NCBI GenBank assembly: GCA_030066685.1
Contig: JASJBF010000036.1
Location: forward strand, 1 to 58,499
Length of the DNA stretch: 58,499 nucleotides
Source of the DNA: Kiloniellales bacterium
GTDB taxonomy: Bacteria > Pseudomonadota > Alphaproteobacteria > Kiloniellales > JAKSBE01
Direction of reading: 5' to 3'
Part shown: positions 1 to 8,701 of the stretch, piece by piece
Numbering within the stretch: position 1 is the first letter of the stretch
How the letters are laid out: the number at the start of each line of letters is the position of its first letter
Notes under the pieces: model-generated
What the model was told of the DNA's origin: nothing
The model's database searches: none
The model's input: the letters and a program-made list of their open reading frames with translations, nothing else
Position numbers and translations under genes: made by a program

Positions 1-296
1 GAAGTACTGGAAATACGGGTCGGCGCATACGCGCGGGGCTACGCCCCCCAGCGCTCGCACACCGCCTCGTCGGACAGGTGGTAGATGTGCTTGAGCAGCA
101 ACAGGCCGACTATGAAGCGAGTCTCGGTCCCCGGCCGGCCGGTGTCGCTGAAGCGATCGGCCACCTGCTCGTCGATCCAGTCCCAGTCGATCCAATCGGC
201 CAGCTGCACCAGCTCGTGGGCCATGTCGATGATCTGGTCGAGCCGGGCCCGGAACAGATCGCCGGTCTCCTCGGTCTCAGGCCGTCTGGGTCGCAT
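1..296 (-). pseudogene. IS5-type transposase, N-terminal remnant
   Basis: The frame starting at 296 encodes 85 residues matching the N-terminal (InsH/DUF772) region of IS5-family transposases: an acidic, aromatic start (LADWIDWDWIDEQVADRF), then RFIVGLLLLKHIYHLSDEAV and CERW. Full proteins continue into a PYFQYF motif. That motif is present at the window edge (positions 1-21, minus strand) but in another frame, and a stop intervenes at 39-41. The gene is therefore frameshifted as well as cut by the window edge, and no active transposase is expected from this reading. The N-terminal assignment is solid; whether an intact copy lies outside the window cannot be seen. Confidence 0.8.
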
Positions 297-429
297 CGAT
301 GCCCTCCTCGATGCGCCCAGGGAATCATGGATCGACCCCGGACGGAATCCCCAAACCGCGGAAAAATCGCAAGGTTTCGAAGGACAAATCCTCGAAATCC
401 TGCAAAATTGATTACTTCAACCGCCTCGA

Positions 430-993
430 TTATCCAAAGACGTCAACAGCTTGGGCTTTGTTCACAGGGAACGAATGCGTGCCGAAGCGTGACGGATCCA
501 GGCCAACACTGGCGGTCCATTGCGATACCAAGCGCGCATATTGACGGGTGGTGAGGCTCCCTCTACGGGCGGTGAAGAGGAACTGGCCGGGCTTCTTGCA
601 GGCGGCCTCTAGGTACGCATCGATCGCATGGCGCGTTTGCTCCGTGATTTCGAACTTCACGGGACGGCCTGTCTTCTTTTGCCGGACCGTGGCCCGATCG
701 AGCGCACAGCCGTGGGGCGCGACATCGTCGACCCTCAAGCGCACAAGATCACACCCGCGCAGCTTGCTGTCGATCGCCAGATTGAAGAGAGCCAAGTCCC
801 GAGTTCGCCTGTCTAGCTGTAAGCGGGTCCGAATCGCCCAGACATGCTTTGGCTGAAGCGGTGGCTTCGGGCCGATCAGCTTTGTCTTGTACGAGGCGCT
901 CCGATGGCCTGCGAAGACGCCAACATCTCGATGGCTTTGCATAGTTGTTCTCCTCGATATCTCTTGGATCAAAGGAGATCGATCGTCATGCAA
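430..993 (-). pseudogene. Truncated tyrosine recombinase (phage-type integrase)
   Basis: The 187-aa frame carries the start of a tyrosine-recombinase catalytic domain: RTRDLALFNLAIDSKLRGCD with the first catalytic Arg region, then LVRLRVDDVAPHG and RQKKTGRPVKFEITEQTR. It reaches RFGTHS, where the family normally continues as HSLRRTKA followed by a GHT box and the nucleophilic Tyr. Here the sequence changes abruptly to FPVNKAQAVDVFG and stops. The HxxR, second His and Tyr are therefore missing and the protein cannot be catalytic. With the neighbouring IS5 remnant it marks DNA reworked by mobile elements. The first residues before the recombinase core are not conserved and the true start is uncertain. 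Confidence 0.75.
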
Positions 994-1300
994 ATCAGCT
1001 CACCGGCTCATATCAAGCCGCAGCTGGACAGAGACGTCCGGTTTCAGGGCTATTGCTGAGGTCGCCAAAGCCCTGTCGGTACAGGGAACAATAGCCAGGA
1101 GGCGACATATGTCGCCTCCGCACGACCGTCCCCGATGTGTTGTCGCCCCGCTCGCTGGGTGGCCGGCGTCGCGACACCTAGCGGCTCAGCCGGCCACGCT
1201 CGACCCTGCGCCAAGGCGGACCATGAATTAGCATTCCACCCGGGCCATTCGGTGGCAGCCCGTTAGTGAAGTGGCTGCGTCGGAAGGCGTCAACCGACGG
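994..1300. other. Intergenic, no gene seen
   Basis: No convincing coding frame, RNA gene or strong hairpin is visible between the recombinase remnant and the DUF2459 gene. The stretch probably holds the remains of the recombinase upstream region. Confidence 0.5.
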
Positions 1301-1960
1301 TTAGCCGCCTGACAGCCGACCCACGCCAACTGCCGCGCGCAGACGCGTCATCAGATCATCGGCGGTGATGACGCCGGAAGGCGATAGGTTCACGCCGCCC
1401 GCTCGCAACATGCGTGCGGTCCACGTGTTGCAGGTGTTGAACAGGTGGAACGTGCCATGCGCGTCGTAGAAGTGGCTGCCCAAGAAAAGGCCGCGTGAGA
1501 CGGGTTCCGCGCGACCGCTTTCAGGGCGGACGAATTCGCCGGCGATGGCGCCGACCATCCGCCGCAAGCCGCCTTGCGTCATTGCCAGCACCTCGACATC
1601 TGCGTATGTCGGCTCCGGCGCGCTCGCGCGACCAGCCACGTGCATGACCGCAGGCGTCGCCCAGAACGCGGCATCGACCGTCATGCCAAGTGTTGGCTCC
1701 TTGGCAGGATAATATTCGCGGTCGCCCCAGCCGAATTCGAGAAACGCCGCATCGGGGAAGTCGTCGGCTTCCGGCAACAACCCGGTCGCGATCACCTCGG
1801 CGCGGGGGATGACAATCGCGGTGTGCCAGCCGTTGCTGACGACTTGGACGGCGTGGATGCGCGGACCGGCATCCGCCGGGGGCAAGGGGGGTACCGCGGC
1901 ACAGGTTGCGAGGCAGCCGGCACAGACAAGCCAAACCAAAGCGCCCATCATCCGTCCCAT
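1301..1960 (-). CDS. DUF2459 (TIGR02117-type) lipoprotein
   Basis: The protein of 219 aa is taken from ATG 1960; the frame is open upstream, but this start gives a clean signal sequence (MGRMMGALVWLVCAGC) with lipobox-like cysteines (LVCAGC, then LATC). The mature part has the family landmarks: VVSNGWHTAIVIPR near the start, FLEFGWGDREYYPA in the middle, and FNTCNTWTARMLRAGG near the end, with His, Glu and Cys residues spread like those of an NlpC/P60-like fold. The DUF2459 family is known in Proteobacteria, sometimes near urease genes, but its function is unproven. No urease gene is in this window. It is probably an envelope-anchored protein; a peptidase or amidase role is only an inference. 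Confidence 0.8.
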   Translation of the reverse strand: MGRMMGALVWLVCAGCLATCAAVPPLPPADAGPRIHAVQVVSNGWHTAIVIPRAEVIATGLLPEADDFPDAAFLEFGWGDREYYPAKEPTLGMTVDAAFWATPAVMHVAGRASAPEPTYADVEVLAMTQGGLRRMVGAIAGEFVRPESGRAEPVSRGLFLGSHFYDAHGTFHLFNTCNTWTARMLRAGGVNLSPSGVITADDLMTRLRAAVGVGRLSGG

Positions 1961-2577
1961 GGGGCAGGCTAGCACCGGTTCACACGTAAGATGAAGCAAC
2001 CGGTAGGCGACGGTCCGCGTATCTCGAAGTCGTGCCGCAGGCAGATTGGGGGGCTGCGTGGAGGCTTTGCGGAAGTTGCCCAAGAGGCGGATCGAACCGG
2101 AGCGACGAAAGTGGCGCACCTTGAGCGCGCATTCCAGGGATCCCCAATGAGTTTGAGAGCCGACCAGCTAACCCCGAATGACTTGAACGTGAAAAATTCT
2201 TGCAAGTATTCCGCGGTTCTAATCGCCCGGATCGAGGGGCACGAAGGTCGGCTCCGGGTCAGAGTCGGTCTTGGCGGGCCTTGCCGGGCGGCTTCAGCTG
2301 TCCGAGGCAGAGCGGACCTCAAGACCAAGAAAGCGGACCTTGCTGCCGAAGGTCCGACCCCGCGGTCTGACTGGACGTCGAACTGTCGTGACCAGGACGC
2401 GCAAGAGTAGCCACAACCGGGCTCTAGACAGTTCGTCCAGGAGTGCCGTGGCCTCGATTAGGTCAGGTGGTTCAAATCTCTCTGCAAACCAGCCATAGAT
2501 CGGGGCAAGTTAATCATGAGCCTGCCCGCACGGACCGGCCCACTGCGGGCCCAGGCCCCGATTATTGTCGGTGGTAG
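1961..2577. other. Intergenic, no gene supported
   Basis: About 600 bases without a convincing gene on either strand. A tRNA-like tail near 2467-2492 (GGTTCAAATC followed by ACCA) was examined, but it does not pair into a T-arm. Short open frames here have no recognisable protein character. Confidence 0.5.
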
Positions 2578-3300
2578 TCACTCGGTTCGTAATGCCTGCG
2601 CCTTTAGAACGCTATACTGTCCGCGCAGATTGGTGTACAGCACCTGGCAGACAACCTCCTGGCGAACACCGGTAGCGGATTTTTCGAGCACGGTTAGATC
2701 TTGCTCACCGGGGCCCATCACGGGAGCAATAAGCCTCCCGCCAATGCCAAGCTGCTCAAGTGGCGGCGGGGGTACCTCGGTACAAGCAGCCGTGATGGCG
2801 ATCCGGTCGTAGGGCTGTCGCTCGGGATAGCCTAAGCTGCCGTCGGCCAGTACCAGCACGACATCCCTGTAGCCGGTATTTTCGAGGTTTGCCTTGGCGT
2901 ATTTGAAGGTCAAAGGATCGATTTCCATTGCGACCACTAGGCCCTGGTCACCCACCACCTCGCGCGCGACCGCCGTACCATAGCCAGAGCCCAGACCCAC
3001 CTCGAGAAACCTGTGACCCTGACCCAGACCCAGCGGTTCATAAAGGAGTGGATAGCTATGCGGACAGGAAATGGTCGCCGTGACGCCCGGCAGCGGCAAG
3101 GGGACCTCTAGGTAGGCATAGTCCCGGTAGGGCTCCGGAATAAAATCCTCTCTCGGCACCTTCAACAGGGCCTGTCTGATGCGTTCGGATTTGAGCAGGC
3201 CTTCTGCGATCAGCGAGGCGACCTTCTTCCGGCGCTCTCGGGCAAAGGCTTCCTTGCTTTTGCTCGGCTTCTTAGATGGAGGGATGCGCCAGCCGTACAT
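2578..3300 (-). CDS. pcm: Protein-L-isoaspartate O-methyltransferase
   Basis: A 240-aa SAM-dependent methyltransferase that repairs isoaspartyl residues in aged proteins in the cytoplasm. Visible motifs are the PCMT substrate-side segment LLKVPREDFIPEPYRDYAY, the conserved TISCPHSYPLLYEPL that follows it, the SAM-binding motif FLEVGLGSGYGTAVAREVVG, the acidic residue VVAMEIDPLTFKYAKANL, and the late YDRIAITAACTEVPPPPLEQ. The N-terminal 20 residues are Lys/Arg-rich and variable. Length is slightly longer than the usual 205-225 aa. It lies on the island and is followed at once by a broken DJ-1/PfpI gene, another protein-repair-type family, so the pair may once have been a stress unit. Confidence 0.9.
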   Translation of the reverse strand: MYGWRIPPSKKPSKSKEAFARERRKKVASLIAEGLLKSERIRQALLKVPREDFIPEPYRDYAYLEVPLPLPGVTATISCPHSYPLLYEPLGLGQGHRFLEVGLGSGYGTAVAREVVGDQGLVVAMEIDPLTFKYAKANLENTGYRDVVLVLADGSLGYPERQPYDRIAITAACTEVPPPPLEQLGIGGRLIAPVMGPGEQDLTVLEKSATGVRQEVVCQVLYTNLRGQYSVLKAQALRTE

Positions 3301-3819
3301 GGTTTTCCCTGGATCTCAACGAACAGGCCGATCATCCTGATGATTGCCTTCATGAGAACGGGGATATCGGCCGGCCGGCACGAACTGATGAGGTTGCCGA
3401 TCAGCACCACCACGCGGGCGTGGTAGATCACTCCCGCCACCTCCAAGTCCTGACTCATGTCACGGTGGCAGGTGGCGCTCTGTCCCGCCAAGTAGGCCGG
3501 TGGCTATCAACACCTCAAGCCCATGGCAGATCGCCGCCACGGGCTTGTCGGTCTGAAGAAAATACCGGGCGATGGCCACCGCTTTGGGGTTCTTCCCCAG
3601 GCTGGCCGGCGCCTTGCCAGCGGGCAAAAGCAGCAGGTCATAGTCCTCCGGACGAACGCCGTCGAGGGTCAGCCCGGCGTCGACCTCGTGGCCGTGCTTG
3701 CCGCTGATCAGTCCCTTCTGCGGCGTGCCTAAGTCAACCTCCACTCCCTTTGTCCACAACTGGTGCAGCGGCTCGGCGAGTTCGCTGTCTTCAAGATAAT
3801 CGGCGCTGATACTCAGCGC
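3300..3819 (-). pseudogene. Frameshifted DJ-1/PfpI family gene
   Basis: Two minus-strand frames together spell one DJ-1/PfpI protein. From 3819 to about 3460 one reads SADYLEDSELAEPLHQLWTK, GVEVDLGTPQKGLISGKHGH, then DYDLLLLPAGKAPASLGKNP and the nucleophile elbow PVAAICHGLEVLIATGLLGG. The continuation moves to another frame with CHRDMSQDLEVAGVIY and NLISSCRPADIPVLMKAIIR, down to about 3310. A stop (3820-3822) also removes the normal start. At least one frameshift near 3480 and the lost start make a working product unlikely. The conserved Cys-His of the elbow survives, so decay looks recent, or the shift is a sequencing error. Confidence 0.7.
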
Positions 3820-4018
3820 TCACGTATCCCGCTTCCGGTATCGCTCTCTTGGATCCTCCAGGTTCAAGAAATGCAGGCGACGAGCGTTGATGCAAGAGCG
3901 ATAGCAGTCGAGACACTAGGATTTGCTGAGAGGGTCATCACCTGACATTTGGCGCCATGGCCGCCCAGCGGCACGTCACCATGACGCTGGAATGGTAGAG
4001 TCGTGCCGGTCAACCCAT

Positions 4019-4621
4019 CTAGCGACCGCGGACGACCCAGCGCAGGAAAAGGTGGGCGGGCAGGCAAATTACGATCGGCACCAGAATCATTTCCAGCGCG
4101 AGATAGAGCAATGGATGTAGGAACGTCTGCGGCGCCTTCCCCGGCCCGAAGACGAAATTGATATTGTCCGGGGGCTCGGTGGCCAGGTAGGTGATTGGCA
4201 GAACCACCCACACAAGAAGAGTTTGCGCCAACAAGGCCCGCGAATCGTAGCCAAGACGGCGAAGCAAGAAGATGACGACGATGGGCAGCATCACGTGAAA
4301 CAGCGAGAGTCCGCGCAGGTAGAGAGGCAATTCGGCGTCAAACATATAGCTCGTCGTCCCGAGCAGTCGGAAGCCGGCGAGGTTGACGAAAAAGTCTAGG
4401 CTCCAAGCCAGTTCGAATGGCAAGACTCCGATAGCCATCATGCTGTTCAGCAAGCGGTTCTCGAAACAGACGGCCAGGAAAACAATGAAGAGGGCGATAT
4501 CGGAGGCCCAAAGGAAATTGCTTGGGCCATAGTGTTGCCAGTAGACCGGAACGAGGATGCACAGAAACAGACCATAAGTGATCTTGATCCAGAGCGGGAT
4601 CCGACCGCGCCTAATCGGCAT
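4019..4621 (-). CDS. Conserved multi-pass membrane protein
   Basis: About 200 aa from ATG 4621 (an ATG at 4657 would add 12 residues). Five to six hydrophobic segments are visible: IKITYGLFLCILVPVYW, DIALFIVFLAVCF, NSMMAIGVLPFELAWSL, LSLFHVMLPIVVIFLL, ALLAQTLLVWVVLPITYL and ALEMILVPIVICLPAHLFL. I recognise the pattern HYGPSNFLWASDIAL, FDAELPLYLRGLSLFHVMLP and NINFVFGPG as a conserved but functionally undescribed inner-membrane family seen in Proteobacteria and Planctomycetes. No catalytic motif is apparent. It stands alone on the island between the DJ-1 remnant and the activase module, which transcribe in the same direction. Confidence 0.7.
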   Translation of the reverse strand: MPIRRGRIPLWIKITYGLFLCILVPVYWQHYGPSNFLWASDIALFIVFLAVCFENRLLNSMMAIGVLPFELAWSLDFFVNLAGFRLLGTTSYMFDAELPLYLRGLSLFHVMLPIVVIFLLRRLGYDSRALLAQTLLVWVVLPITYLATEPPDNINFVFGPGKAPQTFLHPLLYLALEMILVPIVICLPAHLFLRWVVRGR

Positions 4622-4657
4622 CCCTCCAGGTTCATGGTGTCCCGACACAGCCGCCAT

Positions 4658-5101
4658 AGATTTGCATCGCCATGGGAAGTTGCAACCACATCATGGAGTG
4701 TCCCTTCTTCGCTTCGATCTCCTCTGGCCGAGCCCGCGGCAAAGCGCCCAATTCAACGACAGCGGGGTCCGGTCTCATTTCTGGAGCCAATCCGTTCTTT
4801 AGGATACCTGATCGGGCAGGACGAAATGAACCCAGGATGCCCGTGACGCATCCATCTTCTCCGCCGCAGTTGCGGCAACAGATGGACGGGCCGGTCGATG
4901 TGAGGGAATGCCTTGACGATCAAGATCTCCCTGTTCGGCAATCCGTTTTGGAGCGACAGGCTTTCGGCGCCTTCAAAGCGTCATGGATGAGGACCGGCTT
5001 GAGAGCAAGGAGCCGGCTGTCTTTGCCCTGATGAAACTGGGGACGAGGGCGTATGGGTCCCCGACCGCCAACCGGCTGAGCTGGTGAGACCGGCTCATGA
5101 T
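4658..5101. other. Intergenic, possible decayed coding DNA
   Basis: No intact gene is supported. Minus-strand frames near 4800-5030 give protein-like scraps (LPNREILIVKAFPHIDRP and ALKPVLIHDALKAPKA in different frames). This suggests a decayed gene that I cannot name. Confidence 0.4.
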
Positions 5102-8100
5102 CTAGGCGGGTGCTAGCACGCAGCCCCACACCGACTCGATCTTTTCTCCAAACACTTGTTCACGATAGCGGTCCAAGAAGTAGGCAATGGTTTCAACGCG
5201 GATCTTGATCGAACCGACCGGTTTGTTCTCGTCGATGTCCTTGAAGCAGAAATAGGGCGTGCCGGAACGCTCGATGATTTCCTCGATGACGGTATAGGCA
5301 GGGGCATCGTGTCCACACTTGAAGCTCGACAGTTCCAAAGCCACGAGGTTGGGGTGGCGAGCGGTGAACTTGGCTGCCCAGAGTTTCCGCGAGGTGTGCT
5401 CCGAGTAGCTGTTCTTCCATACGTCGTCGATCGACAGTGGCGATGACATGAACCCGGCGCGGACCTCCTCACCAAACAGCCGATCGAGAATGTCTGGGTC
5501 GCGTGGCAAGGCATCCTGCCAAAAGACCGGATAGCCTCGCTTCTGAAATTCCCCCAGGATTTCGTGATTGACGCCGGGGTCGTTGTGGTACGGCCGGCCC
5601 AACACCACGATACCGATACGGTTTTCCCGTTCGAGTGCGTCCAGGGCGTCGCGCGACCGCCGCCGCAATGCGGCTTCGTGGTCTTCCAACGCCCTTAACC
5701 CTTCACGTACGGCATGGAGCGATTCCTCGAAGGACAGTCCCAGCTCAGCCTTCCAGTCCTCGTACATTTGCCGCGCGCACAGCTGCGGCTCATCCAGATT
5801 GAGGAACGTCTTCTTGAAGACGATGCCGTTCCGTTCGAACAGGTCGCCTTCCTTGATGAAGGCGGCGTGGGTCGCTTCGGCGGTTGCAACCGCTGTCGGA
5901 CAGGCCTTCGCGGCCTGGACATCGTCGAGAAAGGTGGGAAACGAATCTACCATTGGGAAGAAGACATGGGTCAGCGGCTTCTTCTTGTGTTGACGGTGAA
6001 GCAGGTCGTGGACATGCGGGATGCCCAGCTTGCTTGGGAAACAGGGGTCGATACTGCCGCGCTTTGCGCCGCTTTTGTAGAGCGCCTGATCGGTGTAGTC
6101 GGAGAAGACAATGTTCCGGGGCGGGACGCCGAGGGCGGCGAAGTAAGCCATAAAGAACGGCGCTTGAGCGTAGAGATTGAGAACACGCGGGAACCCAATG
6201 CGCAGCGTCTTGCGCCGCGCTACCAACGCGCCGCGCCGGGAGATCGCGGCTCGACGGAACGCCTGGAGCGGGCCGATCACGGGCGGCGGACCGGCGACCT
6301 TGTGGACTTCGGGCTGCCAGAACGCCGATCTGGCGCCCAGGGCCACGAAATTCGGGTTCTGCTCTGCCACCTCGTCGAGCGCCGCCTTGATGCGTCGCAT
6401 GGCATCGAGGTCCTCGACCATGCCCTTCTCGCAGCTAGCTACAATCAGGCGCCGGTGACCGGGATGTAACGGGACCTTGGACTCGAAACTCGCCTCCGAC
6501 ACTCCGCCATCGGTGCCTATGTGCACATCGATGAAGCTGCGGAGGCAGTTGTTCTTGCAGAAATTGCAGCGGGTGGCCTCGCTCTGGGTGGTTCTGTAGA
6601 CAATCTGCGCAACACGGTCGATCCCGATGAAGCGTGTCTTTCGACCGTGTTCGCTCCACACGCGATGGGCCTCCAACGCGCAGCCGATGGCGCCAGATTC
6701 ACCGCAGTGCCGATGTACGACGATCTCTGGCTCGGTGCCGGTGCCGTGGAAGCGCGAGCGGACGAAGTCCACTTGCGCCTTGACCGCCGCCAGATTGTGC
6801 TGGGTACCGCCCTGAAGCACGAAGCGGCGGCCTAGGCGTGCAAGGTTCGGCAGCTGGGCAACGTAGAGCCAGATGTTCTTCGGCAGGACCGCTGCCAGCC
6901 CGGCCATGATCTCGTTAGGCTGCCAGCCCCGCCGCTGGAAGTCGACGATGTCGGACTGCATGAACACGGCGCAGCCATAGCCGAACTCTGGCATCGCGTC
7001 GGCGGAAAAGGCGATGTCCGCGTACTCGCGGACGTCGAACCCGAAAGCTTCGGCCGTGGCCTGCAGGAAGTACCCGTTGCCGGCGGAGCACTGGGTATTG
7101 AGCTTGAAATCCTTCACTCGCCCATCTTTGAGGACGATCAGTTTGATATCCTGCCCGCCGACATCCACGATGACGTCGGTGCCCGGATAAGAGTGCAAAC
7201 AGGCCTCGGTGTGGGCGACCGTTTCCACCAGCGCCACGTCCGCCTTGAGCACGTCCTTGAGCACGTCCTTGGCATAGCCGGTCGTGCCGACGCCCAACAC
7301 CTCTAGGTGCGCCCCCCGCTCTCGCACTTGGCGGGCGAGATCAGCGATGATCTCCATCGTGTCTTCTATCGGATTGCCCTTCGAAAGCCGGTAGGCCTTG
7401 GCAAGCACGCGCCGGGCGGGATCGAGCAAGACACCCTTTGTGGATGTGGAGCCGCCGTCAATGCCGAGAAACGCCTTGACCGTGACCCCCGACTGGAAGC
7501 GTACCGGCCGCCACGGCTCCGGCCGATATTGCTCCTTGAACGCGGCCAGCTCCCTCGCGCTGCTTACAAGCCTGTCCGATCCGGCGCAGCGCAAGTCCGT
7601 GACCGAACTGCTCTCGAGATGCGCGCGCAAACCCGCGTGCCCCAGATAGAGTCCCGCGAGCGGATCATCCTCCAATTCCGCCCTGCCGAACTCGACAGCG
7701 CCGATGGCGGCAAAGTACAGGGCATTGCTCGGCGTTATGATGTAGGCCTCCGCGGGTCGGGAGGGGTCGGGCAGCGCGATACCTCGCTCCTCCCAGATGC
7801 GCGGCAGATTGTGCAGCCAGCACTCCCGCAATCCGCGGATGAACGTGTTCGGCCCGCCGAGCAGCAGGACTGTCGGGCGCAGCGTGTGCCCACGCGCCAA
7901 GACCGAGAGATTCTGTTGAACGATTGATTCGAACAGCGACGCCATGAGCTCTTCGGCTGGAACCCCAACCTTCTGCAAGGAATTGATGTCGGTCTCCGCG
8001 AAGACGCCGCACTTCCCAGCGACCGGATGAAGCGCAAGCCCCCCATAACCCATATTGCGAAGCCTGGCGGGCGAGATCTTGAGCTTGGCGCTGATCTTGT

Positions 8101-8701
8101 CGATGACGGCACCGGTACCGCCCGCGCACTTGTCGTTCATCGAGGGGATCTTCTTTTTGGCGCCGCTCTTGAGCTCCTTGTAGACCATGATCTTGGCATC
8201 CTGTCCGCCAAGCTCCACGACGCTCTGCACCTCAGGATGGAGCTTCTCGACGGCGAGGGACACCGCGTTGACTTCTTGAACGAACTTGCCGCCGATATGT
8301 TCAACGAGGGCAGCACCGCCGGAGCCCGTAACAAAGAGCCGGACCGCCTCGCGCGGGGCATCGGGAAACGCCGCCGCGATGGCATCCAGGAACTCAAGCG
8401 ACTTCTCGGCCTGGCGGCTGCCATGCCGCCGATAGTCCTGCCATAGAATTCGCTGGCTGACCGGTTCCACGACCACCGCCTTGACCGTGGTGGAGCCAAC
8501 ATCGAGGCCAATCAACAGGGCGACGCCAGGCGTATCGGCGGCCGCGGCTGGCCTGACCGCCGGCTCCGCAGGCCTCTTGAGCGGCGGAGCCACGGCCGTC
8601 TTCCCAGTCTGCCTGCCGACCATTCCAGGGCAGGCCTGGCAAGTCGCGCAGCCGCCAAATTCTCGATCAGACTTCGGCCGGCCGTTCCGCGGGCAGCTCA
8701 T
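5102..8701 (-). CDS. Double-domain acyl-CoA dehydratase activase (BcrAD/BadFG) with DUF2229 region
   Basis: A 1199-aa protein. Activases of this family use ATP to push electrons from a [4Fe-4S] cluster into 2-hydroxyacyl-CoA dehydratases or benzoyl-CoA-type reductases. Domain 1 (about aa 62-345) starts LLIGLDVGSTTVKAVVV and has the two cluster cysteines NDKCAGGTGAVI and AGKCGVFAETDI. Domain 2 (about aa 413-680) starts FLGIDGGSTSTKGVLL with the pair NTQCSAGNGYF and GYGCAVFMQSD. Then come a cysteine knot (RCNFCKNNC) and a DUF2229-like part (LRIGFPRVLNLYAQAPFFMA, GSIDPCFPSKLGIPHVHDLL). The N-terminus adds Cys3, 18, 21 and 24, a possible extra metal site. ATG 8701 lies inside the upstream gene (35-nt overlap), so translation is probably coupled. 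The substrate cannot be read from the sequence. Confidence 0.88.
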   Translation of the reverse strand: MSCPRNGRPKSDREFGGCATCQACPGMVGRQTGKTAVAPPLKRPAEPAVRPAAAADTPGVALLIGLDVGSTTVKAVVVEPVSQRILWQDYRRHGSRQAEKSLEFLDAIAAAFPDAPREAVRLFVTGSGGAALVEHIGGKFVQEVNAVSLAVEKLHPEVQSVVELGGQDAKIMVYKELKSGAKKKIPSMNDKCAGGTGAVIDKISAKLKISPARLRNMGYGGLALHPVAGKCGVFAETDINSLQKVGVPAEELMASLFESIVQQNLSVLARGHTLRPTVLLLGGPNTFIRGLRECWLHNLPRIWEERGIALPDPSRPAEAYIITPSNALYFAAIGAVEFGRAELEDDPLAGLYLGHAGLRAHLESSSVTDLRCAGSDRLVSSARELAAFKEQYRPEPWRPVRFQSGVTVKAFLGIDGGSTSTKGVLLDPARRVLAKAYRLSKGNPIEDTMEIIADLARQVRERGAHLEVLGVGTTGYAKDVLKDVLKADVALVETVAHTEACLHSYPGTDVIVDVGGQDIKLIVLKDGRVKDFKLNTQCSAGNGYFLQATAEAFGFDVREYADIAFSADAMPEFGYGCAVFMQSDIVDFQRRGWQPNEIMAGLAAVLPKNIWLYVAQLPNLARLGRRFVLQGGTQHNLAAVKAQVDFVRSRFHGTGTEPEIVVHRHCGESGAIGCALEAHRVWSEHGRKTRFIGIDRVAQIVYRTTQSEATRCNFCKNNCLRSFIDVHIGTDGGVSEASFESKVPLHPGHRRLIVASCEKGMVEDLDAMRRIKAALDEVAEQNPNFVALGARSAFWQPEVHKVAGPPPVIGPLQAFRRAAISRRGALVARRKTLRIGFPRVLNLYAQAPFFMAYFAALGVPPRNIVFSDYTDQALYKSGAKRGSIDPCFPSKLGIPHVHDLLHRQHKKKPLTHVFFPMVDSFPTFLDDVQAAKACPTAVATAEATHAAFIKEGDLFERNGIVFKKTFLNLDEPQLCARQMYEDWKAELGLSFEESLHAVREGLRALEDHEAALRRRSRDALDALERENRIGIVVLGRPYHNDPGVNHEILGEFQKRGYPVFWQDALPRDPDILDRLFGEEVRAGFMSSPLSIDDVWKNSYSEHTSRKLWAAKFTARHPNLVALELSSFKCGHDAPAYTVIEEIIERSGTPYFCFKDIDENKPVGSIKIRVETIAYFLDRYREQVFGEKIESVWGCVLAPA

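Noticed and set aside
2467-2494. tRNA-like tail (GGTTCAAATC ... ACCA)
   Set aside because: The T-stem does not pair and no anticodon arm or acceptor strand can be found upstream.
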